From assembly GCA_019308645.1 (NCBI GenBank), contig JAFDHR010000207.1, forward strand, positions 1 to 9,300: DNA of 9,300 nt, in the 5' to 3' direction. Positions 1 through 7,643 of the stretch are shown one piece after another. The notes under the pieces were generated by a model. It worked only from the letters and a program-made list of their open reading frames with translations, searched no databases and was not told the origin of the DNA. This DNA comes from Deltaproteobacteria bacterium (GTDB lineage: Bacteria; Desulfobacterota; DSM-4660; Desulfatiglandales; B25-G16). The number at the start of each line of letters is the position of its first letter. Within the stretch, counting starts at the first letter, position 1. Made by a program: the position numbers and the translations under genes.

Positions 1-45
1 GGGGTGTAAACGTAAACGGGGTCAGTAAACAGACTTATTTATTTA
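1..45. repeat. possible end of an interspersed repeat element (window edge)
   Basis: The hexamer GTAAAC occurs three times in the first 30 bases (6-11, 12-17, 25-30), and a GGGGTCAG string lies at 18-25. From memory, GGGGTCAG-type strings occur at ends of REP-like elements associated with Y1 transposases in Deltaproteobacteria and Nitrospirota, so this may be the right end of such an element. The window is cut here, so neither a transposase nor the other end can be seen. Weak call. Confidence 0.25.
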
Positions 46-86
46 TGCCCGTTCCCTGTTGACAAATAAATGCAGGAGGATAAATC

Positions 87-1043
87 ATGGATGAACACTT
101 TCTTCAAAAATCAACCAATTATCATTCAATAAATTTGTGGCATTTTATTGTGTCAATTGCTATTGGTTTGACAATGTTATCTTACAACATATCATTTGCT
201 ATGGGCGCTAAAAGCAGACCGGATGGAAAAGGCCTTTATCTTTATAGTTGTAAAGAGATCTCACGTTTTTTAAAAAAGATAGGATATCCGGATTACACAA
301 TAAAAAGTGTTGGGGACATCACAAGAAACTCAGACGGCACGGCGCTCAGGTTTGTTGAATGGTATAAAAGAAAGGGTATTGTTGTAACGTGTGATGGTAC
401 CATCAAGGAGCTATATGTGCCTGGTTATGCGGCATGGTTTAATGATGAAAACCAGGCTATTGCATGGCTTGATAAGGGGCGGGTTTACTATAAAAACGGA
501 ATGAGTGAGGAACCACCATTCATAGCCGATTACAGAGCTGATCCCTCTGGGGAATATTTCATGAAACCTATACACTCTCCTGTCGACAAGCGCACTTCGA
601 TTGGAGTTGCGATCTATTCCATTGAAAGGCCGGATTTCCCCCTTGTAAAAGTGAAGGTAGATTGGGGAGAGGATATTTTCTTGAAAGATGACATGGTCCT
701 TTTTTTTGGAAGCGATTTCAGGGACCGGGACGAAAAGGAAAAGCTCTTCATCTTTAAAAGGAAAGGCCGTAAATTATTACAGATAGAAAAGGTGATCATC
801 AAAAGGCCGGAAAAATCGCCCGCACCATTCTACGTGCAGGATTTAAGCCCCTGGAGTGATGAGGTATTGTTTTGCGATGTTTACGACTTTGGCAGGTCAA
901 TATGGTATGTGTTTAACTTAAAGAGCCGTGAGATGAAGAAAATAGGCAAAAAACCATTCTCTGGAGGTTGGGGTTTTTATTTACAATGCGACATCATTAA
1001 AGAGGCTACTAAGAAATTTAAGGAGATAAAAAGGGGCGAATGA
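87..1043 (+). CDS. exported or membrane-anchored hypothetical protein, upstream partner of the Rhs gene
   Basis: I do not recognise a named family. The 318-residue product has a short polar start, then a hydrophobic segment at about residues 17-39 (LWHFIVSIAIGLTM...) that would be a signal peptide or an N-terminal membrane anchor. The rest is therefore probably periplasmic or surface-exposed. The remainder is rich in short beta-prone stretches with aromatic residues, such as AAWFNDENQAIAWL (about 115-128), MVLFFGSDFRD (about 203-213) and DEVLFCDVYDFGRSIWYVF (about 258-276). These recur roughly like beta-propeller blades, but that is only an impression. The basic tail (about 308-317) is lysine-rich. 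The start at 87 is supported by AGGAGG at 74-79, 7 bases upstream. The stop is followed after 27 bases by the Rhs gene on the same strand, suggesting cotranscription and possibly a role alongside the Rhs protein. Confidence 0.75.
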   Translation: MDEHFLQKSTNYHSINLWHFIVSIAIGLTMLSYNISFAMGAKSRPDGKGLYLYSCKEISRFLKKIGYPDYTIKSVGDITRNSDGTALRFVEWYKRKGIVVTCDGTIKELYVPGYAAWFNDENQAIAWLDKGRVYYKNGMSEEPPFIADYRADPSGEYFMKPIHSPVDKRTSIGVAIYSIERPDFPLVKVKVDWGEDIFLKDDMVLFFGSDFRDRDEKEKLFIFKRKGRKLLQIEKVIIKRPEKSPAPFYVQDLSPWSDEVLFCDVYDFGRSIWYVFNLKSREMKKIGKKPFSGGWGFYLQCDIIKEATKKFKEIKRGE

Positions 1044-1070
1044 TAAGACAAATGATTAAGGAGGAAAATT

Positions 1071-4000
1071 ATGGGAACCATATCAAGAAAACTTTTCTAT
1101 CTTTTAGCTGTCTTATTTATCTTTTCTGCCATATCTTCACCAGCTTATCCAAGCGATCAGACCATATTCGGGCCAAAGGAACTAAAAATCAAATGGTGGC
1201 ATATCCACCTTTCCTTCCATAAATTCAACGCAGATGATCCCGGAGATGGGGTCATTACCATTACAAAGAATACGCCAAACAAGAAAATCCGGGGAGGATT
1301 CGTCATTCTCAACCGGAGGATTATTCGGCTCAGGAAGTTCCTGGTTGGAGATGACACTGTCTTTGAAAAAGATATCTCACTGAAATCCAGAAACCGTTTG
1401 ATGGTATTTTTGAGAGGACAACGGGGGGCTTCCATCACCATAGAGGTGAGAAAAAAGAGCACCATCCCACCACCTGAGGTCACATTTTCTGCAGATCCTG
1501 CCTCAATCAAACTTGGAGAATCATCTACACTAACATGGACTACCACCAATGCCGACACTGTGAGTATTGACCAGAGCGTTGGATCTGTAGAAGAAAACGG
1601 CTCTCTTTCCGTTTCACCCCAGCAGACTACCACATATACCCTTACCGCCACAGGAGAAGGAGGCACAACTACTGAAAGTCTTACCCACCTGCCTCCCACT
1701 GTAAGCATAGGTGCCGATCCTGGGACCATCCATATTGGTGAGTCCTCCACTCTGACGTGGACTTCCACCAATGCTGATTCATGTATTATAGAACTTAATA
1801 TAGGCAACGTTAATCCAAACGGTTCCACCACTGTATCACCCACCGAGACAACTACCTATACCATCACAGCCACGGGCCCTGGTGGCACAGCAACAGAAAG
1901 TTTTACAGTATTCTTTTTCGCACCCACAGTAACCATAAGAGCTGATCCTGCTACCATTCAGGTTGGTGACTCCGCCACCCTGACATGGACTTCCACAAAT
2001 GCTGATTCCGTAAGTATCGATCAGGGTATCGGCAGTGTTGAACTAAGCGGCACCACCACGGTCACGCCCACCGTGACCACTGCTTACACCATCACAGCTA
2101 CAGGGCCTGGAGGCACGGCAACGGATTCTGCCATGGTGACTGTCATTGCCCCTCCTGACGATGTGGACCACGGGCTTGATACGGATGAGCAGCAGGGAGG
2201 AGGCGGCCTTGTTGGTGAAACGATACGGGTCCTGAACGGAAATACCATTGAGTCCCGTTCTGATCTGCAGTTTCCATCCCCACACCGCCTGGGGCTTTTC
2301 CTTCAGACTACCTATAATAGCTGCTCCGATATGCTTGGCTCCATGGGCTACGGCTGGACTCATACATATGAGGTATCCCTTGATCCCGGCTTTGTGGTGG
2401 GGAGCAACACCTATGTCAAGATTGTGGATCAGACAGGCAGGGCACACTATTTTGAGATGGCTGGAGCCGGACTATATGCAGGCGTATTTAATGAGCGAAG
2501 CCATGTTAGGGCAGAGGCAGGTGGCTATGTCTGGTATCTACTGGACGGGACTAAATACGCTTTTTCAGCCTCTGGGCAGCTCACATGGATGGACGATGCA
2601 GCAGGAAACCGCCTGGAACTCGCTTATGACACCAATGATTGTCTGGAAACTGTTACGGATACCTCTACCGGTCGTGCCCTAACCCTTATCTATAATGTTA
2701 ATAATCTTATGGAATCTATATCCGGCCCTCTTACCGATGCAGTACCATTCCCCGGTATCTGGGTAACCTATGGCTATGATGACTATGAGAACCTCATCTC
2801 AGTTACCTATGCCGATAATTCGGGCTTTACCTACAGCTACACGGACTCACATGATATACACAACCTTACGGAAAAGAAAAACAAATCAGGACATCTCCTC
2901 AACACCTGGGCCTACGATGCCCAGGACAGGGCCATAGGTAACTTCAGCGTGGACGGGAAAGGAGTCAGCATCGTCTATGAAACAGGGACCCAGGTAAACG
3001 TGACCGATGCATACGGAAAGCTCCGGGAGTACTTCCTGGACGAGGTATCAGGCCGAAAGAGGGTCACTGCCGTGATCAACGGCCCTGGCGGCGCAGGCGG
3101 TGCTCCCTACAGCATCAGCAATGCGGTCTCATGGATCTATGATGAAAGCATGAGACCCATTGAGGTGGAATATGCAGGTGGCACTATCAATCAGTACCAG
3201 AATTATGATACAAAAGGAAACCCAGGGACAATAAGGCTTGCCTATACTACTCCTGAAGAAAGGACAATCACCTTCACCTATCACCCGGACATGAATGTAC
3301 CATTGACCAGGACAGAGCCAAGCGTGCTGGGAAGCGGCAACAAAGAGACCATCTGGGATTATGATAATGATTATGATACCATTCCTAATGAAAATCCCAC
3401 TGCGCTTGTCTGCCGTATCATTGAGAAAGGCTTTACAAAGGATGCCTCTAACACAATTGTCTCCTATGAATACATTACGACATTCACCTACAACAGTAAG
3501 GGCCAAGTACTCTCCATTGATGGGCCTTTACCAGAGAATGGGGATACCACCTTCTTTACCAATGATCCCACAACTGGGGATCTTCTGTCCATCACCAGGC
3601 CACTCATCGGGGCCACCAGTTTCTCAAACTATGATGCTGCAGGACAGGTTGGTCTTGTTACCGATGTAAACAACCAGTCAAAGAGCTTTACCTATGACGG
3701 TAGGGGTAGGGTTACGCTCATCACCAACAACGCCGGTGAAAGCAGCAGCTCTGTCATATACACTACAGCAGGTCTTCCTGCCACACGAACAGATGAAGAC
3801 GGAGTTATTAGCAGCTTTGAATATGATTCTGTCTATGGTAGATTATCCAGGCGCACGGATCATGCAGGTAACTATATCTCCTACTTTTATGACGCACAGG
3901 GCAACATGATTGAAAAGAGTTTTTATGATCCTTCAGACAGCCGCACTAACTGGAAACGCTACCTTTATCAGGACCCTGCCCATACCATGCCAGGAAAACT

Positions 4001-6524
4001 CTATAAGGAGATCAACCCGGATAAATCCTTTACCCAGTACGAATATGACCTTGAAGGAAACGTAGCCTCAGTGACAGACCCCAATGCTAATACCACCAGC
4101 TATGCCTACGATCCCTTAAACCGTCTCATCACGGTCACCCAGCCGGGCACTGCGGTAACCTCATACACCTATGACGGCCACGGCAACCTAAAAACGGTTA
4201 CCGATGCCGAATCACATACAACCACATACCTCTATGATGATATGGGAAGACTACTCTCAACTACTTCGCCTGATACCGGCACAGTGACCTACGTATACGA
4301 TGAGGCAGGGAACCCTATCCAAAAGACCTATGCAAAAGGAATCACAGTCAATTATACCTATGACACCGTCAAGCGTTTAACAGCAACACATTTTCCAGAG
4401 CCTAATCAGGACATCACCTATACCTATGATACAGGTGCATACGGTATGGGACGCCTTGCTGGCATGACTGATCCTTCAGGCAGCATCACCTTTTCCTATA
4501 ATAATAGGGGGAGATTAATAGAGAAGACCAGCACCATTAATAGCCATGACTTTACACTCACCCATGCCTACACCCCTGGAAACAGGTTAACCGCCATCAC
4601 ATATCCCACCGGAAGAAGTGTTACCTATTCCAGGAACAGTTCAGGGAAGATAGCAGGTGTTTCTACCACCCATAATGGGGATACCACCACGCTTCTCAAT
4701 AACCTCTCCTATCTCCCATTTGGGCCTTCCGCTGGGATGGATATGGGAGGAAGCAGTGTAAACAATGTCTTTGATGAACTCTACCGCATGACAGTTGCAA
4801 ATCCTGGCGCTGAGACAGAAAGGAGCTATGGCTATGATGCCAATGGTAATATAACTTCCATTAATGTGACTAACCAGTCCTGGAAAAACCAGAACTTCAC
4901 CTATGATGCCCTGAACCAGCTTATTGAGACCGGAGGACACTACGGAACCATCAGCTATGCTTACGATCAGGTGGGAAATCGTCTTGAAAGAACAGTAAAT
5001 GATCAGACCGAGACCTACACCTATACCTCCGGCACCAATAAGCTCGATGAGATAGCCGGTCCTAATTCAGCTACCTTTGCGTACGATGCCAATGGTAACA
5101 CCACTGGTATAGGAAGCAGGACTTTTATCTACAACCAGAATAACAGACTTATCAGGGTTGAAGAGAATGGAAACATATTAGGAGAATACACGTACAACGG
5201 TCTGGGTCAGAGGGTTATTAAACAGGCAGATGGTGTCACTACCATCTTCCATTATGATCTAAATGGCAATCTAATAGCAGAGAGCTTATCTGACGGCACC
5301 TTTACCTCTGAGTATATCTATATGGGTAACAGCAGGCTGGCTAAGGTTAATACCAGTGATAATGCCACATACTATTACCTCAATGACCATCTGGGAACAC
5401 CGCAAATTATGACGGATTCAAATGGGACTGTGGTCTGGGAGGCGTCTTATAGGCCTTTTGGTGATGCTGAAGTGAATCCCAGCTCAAGTGTGGTCAATAA
5501 TTTCAGATTACCAGGCCAGTACTTTGACAAAGAGACTGGATTCCATTACAACTACTTCAGAGACTATCATCCAAGGATAGGGGGGTATGTTGAACCTGAT
5601 CAGATAGGTTTAAGAGGAGGGATAAATATGTATGCATATTGTATGAATAATCCGGTTAATCTCGCAGATCCAAGTGGGCAGTTTGGGCTTGCAGGAGCGG
5701 CAATCGGTGCCATATCGGGGGGCATTGCAGGTTTCGTCGCAGGGGCACAGGCCGGTAATATTTGGGCAGGTGTTGTTGGAGGAGCAGCTGGAGGAATCGT
5801 AGGTGGTATTGCAGGCGGAGTTGGTGCCTTTGGCTTTTCTCCCAAGGTGGGAGCTATAGTTGGGGGGATCGTTGGAGGTATATTTGGTGGGGCGAGCAGC
5901 GGATTGATTACCAAGAAATTAGAGGACCCCAATGCCTCCACTGAGGAAAAGCTTTGGGCCACTGGAAAAGGCGCTGGCATCGGGCTTGTGACTGGAACCA
6001 TATTAGGAACAGTGGGCGCTGCCGGATTGAGTATCGGAGCAACAGGATATTCAGTAAACTTAGCCGGTGCGGTTATAGCTACACCAATCGCATGTGTCTT
6101 GGGCGTTTTCTCTAACTTATTAATTGGGCCTGACCAAGAAGCCGATCTTACCCCATCTTTATGGCCACCCGAGATCATTTACCCTCCGGATTGGTTCCCT
6201 GAATTTCAATATAACCCCAATAACCCAGAGGACATAGACCGAAACAGTACTGTAGAGATAAGTGTTATTGGAGGAACCCCACCTTACACATGGTCGGTAA
6301 GCGGAAAAGGATTTAGCCTGGCAGAGACTGAAACACAAGGGTTATCCAACACCCTTTATGCTGACGACACAGCTTGTAGAGCAGCCACCATAACAGTAAT
6401 AGATGATTGTGGTCAAACAGCTACGGGATATGTAAGATGCACGACAGGACAGTGGGTTTTGAAAGGACATTATTGCGGACTTAGTGGCTCGGTTCCAAAT
6501 TTTTATGCTTGTGGGAAACATTAG
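1071..6524 (+). CDS. secreted Rhs/YD-repeat protein with three Ig-like repeats
   Basis: Large surface protein of the Rhs family, 1817 residues (E. coli Rhs proteins are about 1400-1500). Domains in order: Sec signal peptide (1-28, LFYLLAVLFIFSAISSPAYP); a beta-rich domain (about 33-128) of a type seen before Ig repeats in similar proteins; three Ig-like repeats of about 75 residues (about 134-206, 208-281, 285-360), each starting near ADPA/ADPG and containing STLTWT or ATLTWT then TYT(L/I)TATG; an Rhs N-terminal region (about 377-460); YD repeats from about 500 to 1430 (YDxxGxL, TYTYD motifs); the Rhs core with NDHLGTPQIMTDSNG at 1438-1452; and the junction motif NPVNLADPSGQ near 1527-1537. 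Rhs/YD repeats form a hollow beta shell that encloses the variable C-terminus (family knowledge). That C-terminus is about 280 residues: a glycine-zipper hydrophobic stretch (1538-1686), then a small beta-sandwich-like domain (about 1727-1796, GGTPPYTWSVSG) with several cysteines. No toxin motif is visible. The start is set by AAGGAGG at 1058-1064, six bases before the ATG. The reading frame may be cut short by a frameshift near 6500-6524 (see next entry). Probably cotranscribed with the gene at 87-1043. Confidence 0.93.
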   Translation: MGTISRKLFYLLAVLFIFSAISSPAYPSDQTIFGPKELKIKWWHIHLSFHKFNADDPGDGVITITKNTPNKKIRGGFVILNRRIIRLRKFLVGDDTVFEKDISLKSRNRLMVFLRGQRGASITIEVRKKSTIPPPEVTFSADPASIKLGESSTLTWTTTNADTVSIDQSVGSVEENGSLSVSPQQTTTYTLTATGEGGTTTESLTHLPPTVSIGADPGTIHIGESSTLTWTSTNADSCIIELNIGNVNPNGSTTVSPTETTTYTITATGPGGTATESFTVFFFAPTVTIRADPATIQVGDSATLTWTSTNADSVSIDQGIGSVELSGTTTVTPTVTTAYTITATGPGGTATDSAMVTVIAPPDDVDHGLDTDEQQGGGGLVGETIRVLNGNTIESRSDLQFPSPHRLGLFLQTTYNSCSDMLGSMGYGWTHTYEVSLDPGFVVGSNTYVKIVDQTGRAHYFEMAGAGLYAGVFNERSHVRAEAGGYVWYLLDGTKYAFSASGQLTWMDDAAGNRLELAYDTNDCLETVTDTSTGRALTLIYNVNNLMESISGPLTDAVPFPGIWVTYGYDDYENLISVTYADNSGFTYSYTDSHDIHNLTEKKNKSGHLLNTWAYDAQDRAIGNFSVDGKGVSIVYETGTQVNVTDAYGKLREYFLDEVSGRKRVTAVINGPGGAGGAPYSISNAVSWIYDESMRPIEVEYAGGTINQYQNYDTKGNPGTIRLAYTTPEERTITFTYHPDMNVPLTRTEPSVLGSGNKETIWDYDNDYDTIPNENPTALVCRIIEKGFTKDASNTIVSYEYITTFTYNSKGQVLSIDGPLPENGDTTFFTNDPTTGDLLSITRPLIGATSFSNYDAAGQVGLVTDVNNQSKSFTYDGRGRVTLITNNAGESSSSVIYTTAGLPATRTDEDGVISSFEYDSVYGRLSRRTDHAGNYISYFYDAQGNMIEKSFYDPSDSRTNWKRYLYQDPAHTMPGKLYKEINPDKSFTQYEYDLEGNVASVTDPNANTTSYAYDPLNRLITVTQPGTAVTSYTYDGHGNLKTVTDAESHTTTYLYDDMGRLLSTTSPDTGTVTYVYDEAGNPIQKTYAKGITVNYTYDTVKRLTATHFPEPNQDITYTYDTGAYGMGRLAGMTDPSGSITFSYNNRGRLIEKTSTINSHDFTLTHAYTPGNRLTAITYPTGRSVTYSRNSSGKIAGVSTTHNGDTTTLLNNLSYLPFGPSAGMDMGGSSVNNVFDELYRMTVANPGAETERSYGYDANGNITSINVTNQSWKNQNFTYDALNQLIETGGHYGTISYAYDQVGNRLERTVNDQTETYTYTSGTNKLDEIAGPNSATFAYDANGNTTGIGSRTFIYNQNNRLIRVEENGNILGEYTYNGLGQRVIKQADGVTTIFHYDLNGNLIAESLSDGTFTSEYIYMGNSRLAKVNTSDNATYYYLNDHLGTPQIMTDSNGTVVWEASYRPFGDAEVNPSSSVVNNFRLPGQYFDKETGFHYNYFRDYHPRIGGYVEPDQIGLRGGINMYAYCMNNPVNLADPSGQFGLAGAAIGAISGGIAGFVAGAQAGNIWAGVVGGAAGGIVGGIAGGVGAFGFSPKVGAIVGGIVGGIFGGASSGLITKKLEDPNASTEEKLWATGKGAGIGLVTGTILGTVGAAGLSIGATGYSVNLAGAVIATPIACVLGVFSNLLIGPDQEADLTPSLWPPEIIYPPDWFPEFQYNPNNPEDIDRNSTVEISVIGGTPPYTWSVSGKGFSLAETETQGLSNTLYADDTACRAATITVIDDCGQTATGYVRCTTGQWVLKGHYCGLSGSVPNFYACGKH

Positions 6525-6708
6525 TAAAGGGGGTTGTTGTAAGAAACTAATTTCATGTGAACAGTGCTATATTAATCAAGAAATTACGGATCTGGGAAAT
6601 TGTATTGATGGATATTTTAGTGACTTGGGAGGCTGTCATGAGACTTCACATTGGATGTGTCCCAGATTTGTTAGCGTTTTAGAGTATTATGAATGGGAGT
6701 GTCCTTAA
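6484..6708 (+). pseudogene. cysteine-rich reading frame, possible frameshifted tail of the Rhs protein
   Basis: This open frame lies in the +1 frame relative to the Rhs gene and overlaps its last 41 bases. Past the Rhs stop it encodes about 61 residues with eight cysteines (GGCCKKLISCEQC, GNCIDGYF, GGCHETSHWMC, YYEWECP). There is no convincing independent start: the GTG at 6484 and the ATG at 6505 lie inside the Rhs gene without a ribosome binding site. The Rhs C-terminus just upstream is itself cysteine-bearing (C1790, C1802, C1814) and ends abruptly in CGKH. Removing one base, for example from the five-T run at 6500-6504 or the TT at 6521-6522, would join the two frames and give an Rhs protein about 61 residues longer with a cysteine-rich tail. 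A natural frameshift, an assembly error and a chance open frame are all possible. I favour a broken tail. Confidence 0.45.
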
Positions 6709-6822
6709 ATGAAAGATCTATCATATCTACAAGCCTTCTCTCCAAATATGCCAACTTATGCTGGCCTTTATCCTTGTTCTGATGTACTTACATTATCTGA
6801 CGATCATATTTGGGAGTGGTAG
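6709..6822 (+). pseudogene. small module copy 1 (37 codons), internally deleted relative to copy 2
   Basis: ATG at 6709 opens a 37-residue frame beginning MKDLSYLQAFSP and ending DDHIWEW. It starts directly after the TAA of the cysteine-rich frame and in the same frame. GGGAG at 6695-6699 lies 9 bases upstream and could act as a ribosome binding site. The same sequence recurs at 7644-7856. The first 36 bases match at 31 positions, 6748-6786 matches 7782-7820 at 35 of 39, and the last 36 bases match at 25. Copy 1 has three bases where copy 2 has 102, which is an in-frame loss of 33 codons. Family and function are not recognised. It may be a translated short protein or a remnant; the missing half favours a remnant. 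Confidence 0.5.
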
Positions 6823-6848
6823 TGCGGTTAGTAATAGGTGATGGGAAT

Positions 6849-6865
6849 AATATCTTGAAGATATT
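6849..6865. promoter_or_regulatory. perfect 8-bp dyad upstream of the RDD gene
   Basis: AATATCTTGAAGATATT is a perfect inverted repeat with 8-base arms around a single central G, ending 35 bases before the RDD start codon. Its size and position fit a dimeric repressor's operator, but an AT-rich palindrome can also arise by chance. I see no clear -35/-10 pair around it, so its role is inference. Confidence 0.3.
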
Positions 6866-6900
6866 TACATAACCAACATCAAAACGACCAGGGGGCTTTT

Positions 6901-7440
6901 ATGGATGAGATAAATCATTTTCCTATAAAAGAAAATCGTAATGTAGATTCCATTGTTTTTGCAAAATTATACAAAAGGATATTCGCTTTTATTATCGATG
7001 TAATTATTATTTACTCCACTTCTATATGTTTTACTATTCCCTTGACAGTAAATATCGAGAACCCAAGGATATGGGGATTAATATTTGGTATCTTTTTCTC
7101 AATTTTTTATTTTACTTTCTTTTTCCTCAAAGTGAAGGGGCAGACAATAGGCGCAAATTTTTTTGGTATTAAGGTAATTTCTTCCCATGGATATTTTTTC
7201 AAGTTTCGGTATGCTTTGGTAAGGGCTGGATTAGTTACTATCTTAGTTTTTCCTTTTTTCAGTTTTAATATTATATTGGCTTTATCTTATTTAATATTTT
7301 CCTTATATACACTTAAGGCATCACCTACAAAAGAAAGAAAGCAAACGATCTGGGATGTAGCAACTAAAACCTGTGTGGTGGAAGGTGGAGTAAAACTTAA
7401 GTGGAGAGGTAATGTTGAAAAGAGGGGCGGGCTTAAATAA
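6901..7440 (+). CDS. RDD-family integral membrane protein
   Basis: The 179-residue product has three hydrophobic segments at about 27-50, 56-78 and 109-138, matching the RDD family, which is named for a conserved Arg and two Asp residues. Candidates here are R26 in YKRIFAFIIDVIII, D33 seven residues later, and D152 in QTIWDVATKTCVV near the C-terminus. KGQTIGANFFGIKVI (79-93) corresponds to the usual KGxTxGK...G.KVV loop, with Asn in place of the common Lys. RDD proteins sit in the inner membrane; their role is mostly unknown, though some have been linked to ion exchange or to export-associated loci. The start follows AGGGGG at 6890-6895, a modest ribosome binding site 5 bases away. Third codon positions are visibly AT-rich compared with the Rhs gene, suggesting a different history. 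The gene sits between two copies of a small decayed module and ends 27 bases before a strong terminator. Confidence 0.85.
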   Translation: MDEINHFPIKENRNVDSIVFAKLYKRIFAFIIDVIIIYSTSICFTIPLTVNIENPRIWGLIFGIFFSIFYFTFFFLKVKGQTIGANFFGIKVISSHGYFFKFRYALVRAGLVTILVFPFFSFNIILALSYLIFSLYTLKASPTKERKQTIWDVATKTCVVEGGVKLKWRGNVEKRGGLK

Positions 7441-7467
7441 TTCAATAGACGATTAATAGAGTAATAG

Positions 7468-7514
7468 AAAAAAGCAGTTGAAGCTTTTTAATTTAACTGC
7501 TTTTTTTCTTTTTT
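7468..7514 (+). terminator. intrinsic terminator after the RDD gene
   Basis: A 12-base perfect stem pairs AAAAAAGCAGTT (7468-7479) with AACTGCTTTTTT (7495-7506) across a 15-base loop. A T-rich tract broken by a single C continues to 7514. This is a classic Rho-independent terminator 27 bases after the RDD stop. The A-run on the left arm means it could also work in the opposite direction. Confidence 0.85.
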
Positions 7515-7515
7515 G

Positions 7516-7643
7516 GGTGTGGGTATCCCCCGATCACATCAGGGTAAACTTCAAGCTCCCTGAAGGGACATATAAGTTCAGAGGGGATTATCAGGGAAGC
7601 CAGTACTGGGCAACAGAGCCGGTTATTGCCCATCAGGTAAATA
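7516..7643 (+). pseudogene. fragment of a repetitive surface-protein domain
   Basis: In the frame of the 7478-7816 open stretch, the sequence reads VNFKLPEGTYKFRGDYQG followed by SQYWATEPVIAHQVNI. This resembles the beta-strand repeats LPxGTYKFRADYLGxQYW...V found in large secreted proteins of Nitrospirota and Deltaproteobacteria (carboxypeptidase-regulatory or CNA-B-like folds; from memory). Only about 40 residues remain. The left side runs straight into the terminator and has no start codon or ribosome binding site of its own. The right side is fused out of frame to copy 2 of the small module at 7644. It is best read as a scar of a deleted paralogous surface protein. Confidence 0.55.

Noticed and set aside
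59..86. TTGACA (59-64) with TAAATC (81-86) as a sigma-70 promoter
   Set aside because: The -10 match is poor, and transcription would begin at or after the start codon at 87, leaving no leader for the ribosome binding site at 74-79.
1040..1222. 60-codon open frame starting with an ATGA overlap at the end of the first gene
   Set aside because: It is an out-of-frame reading of the Rhs signal peptide region; the frame from 1071 has a far better ribosome binding site and continues for 1817 codons.
1157..1843. 228-codon minus-strand open frame over the Ig repeats
   Set aside because: It is antisense to a strongly supported coding region, has no family resemblance, and carries the repeats only as a mirror of the sense strand.
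2043..4940. other open frames on both strands inside the Rhs gene
   Set aside because: They overlap the YD-repeat coding region entirely and show no motifs or start signals of their own.
5600..6178. 192-codon minus-strand open frame rich in Pro and Ala
   Set aside because: It is the complement of the glycine-rich Rhs segment; low-complexity GGN codons create long antisense frames.
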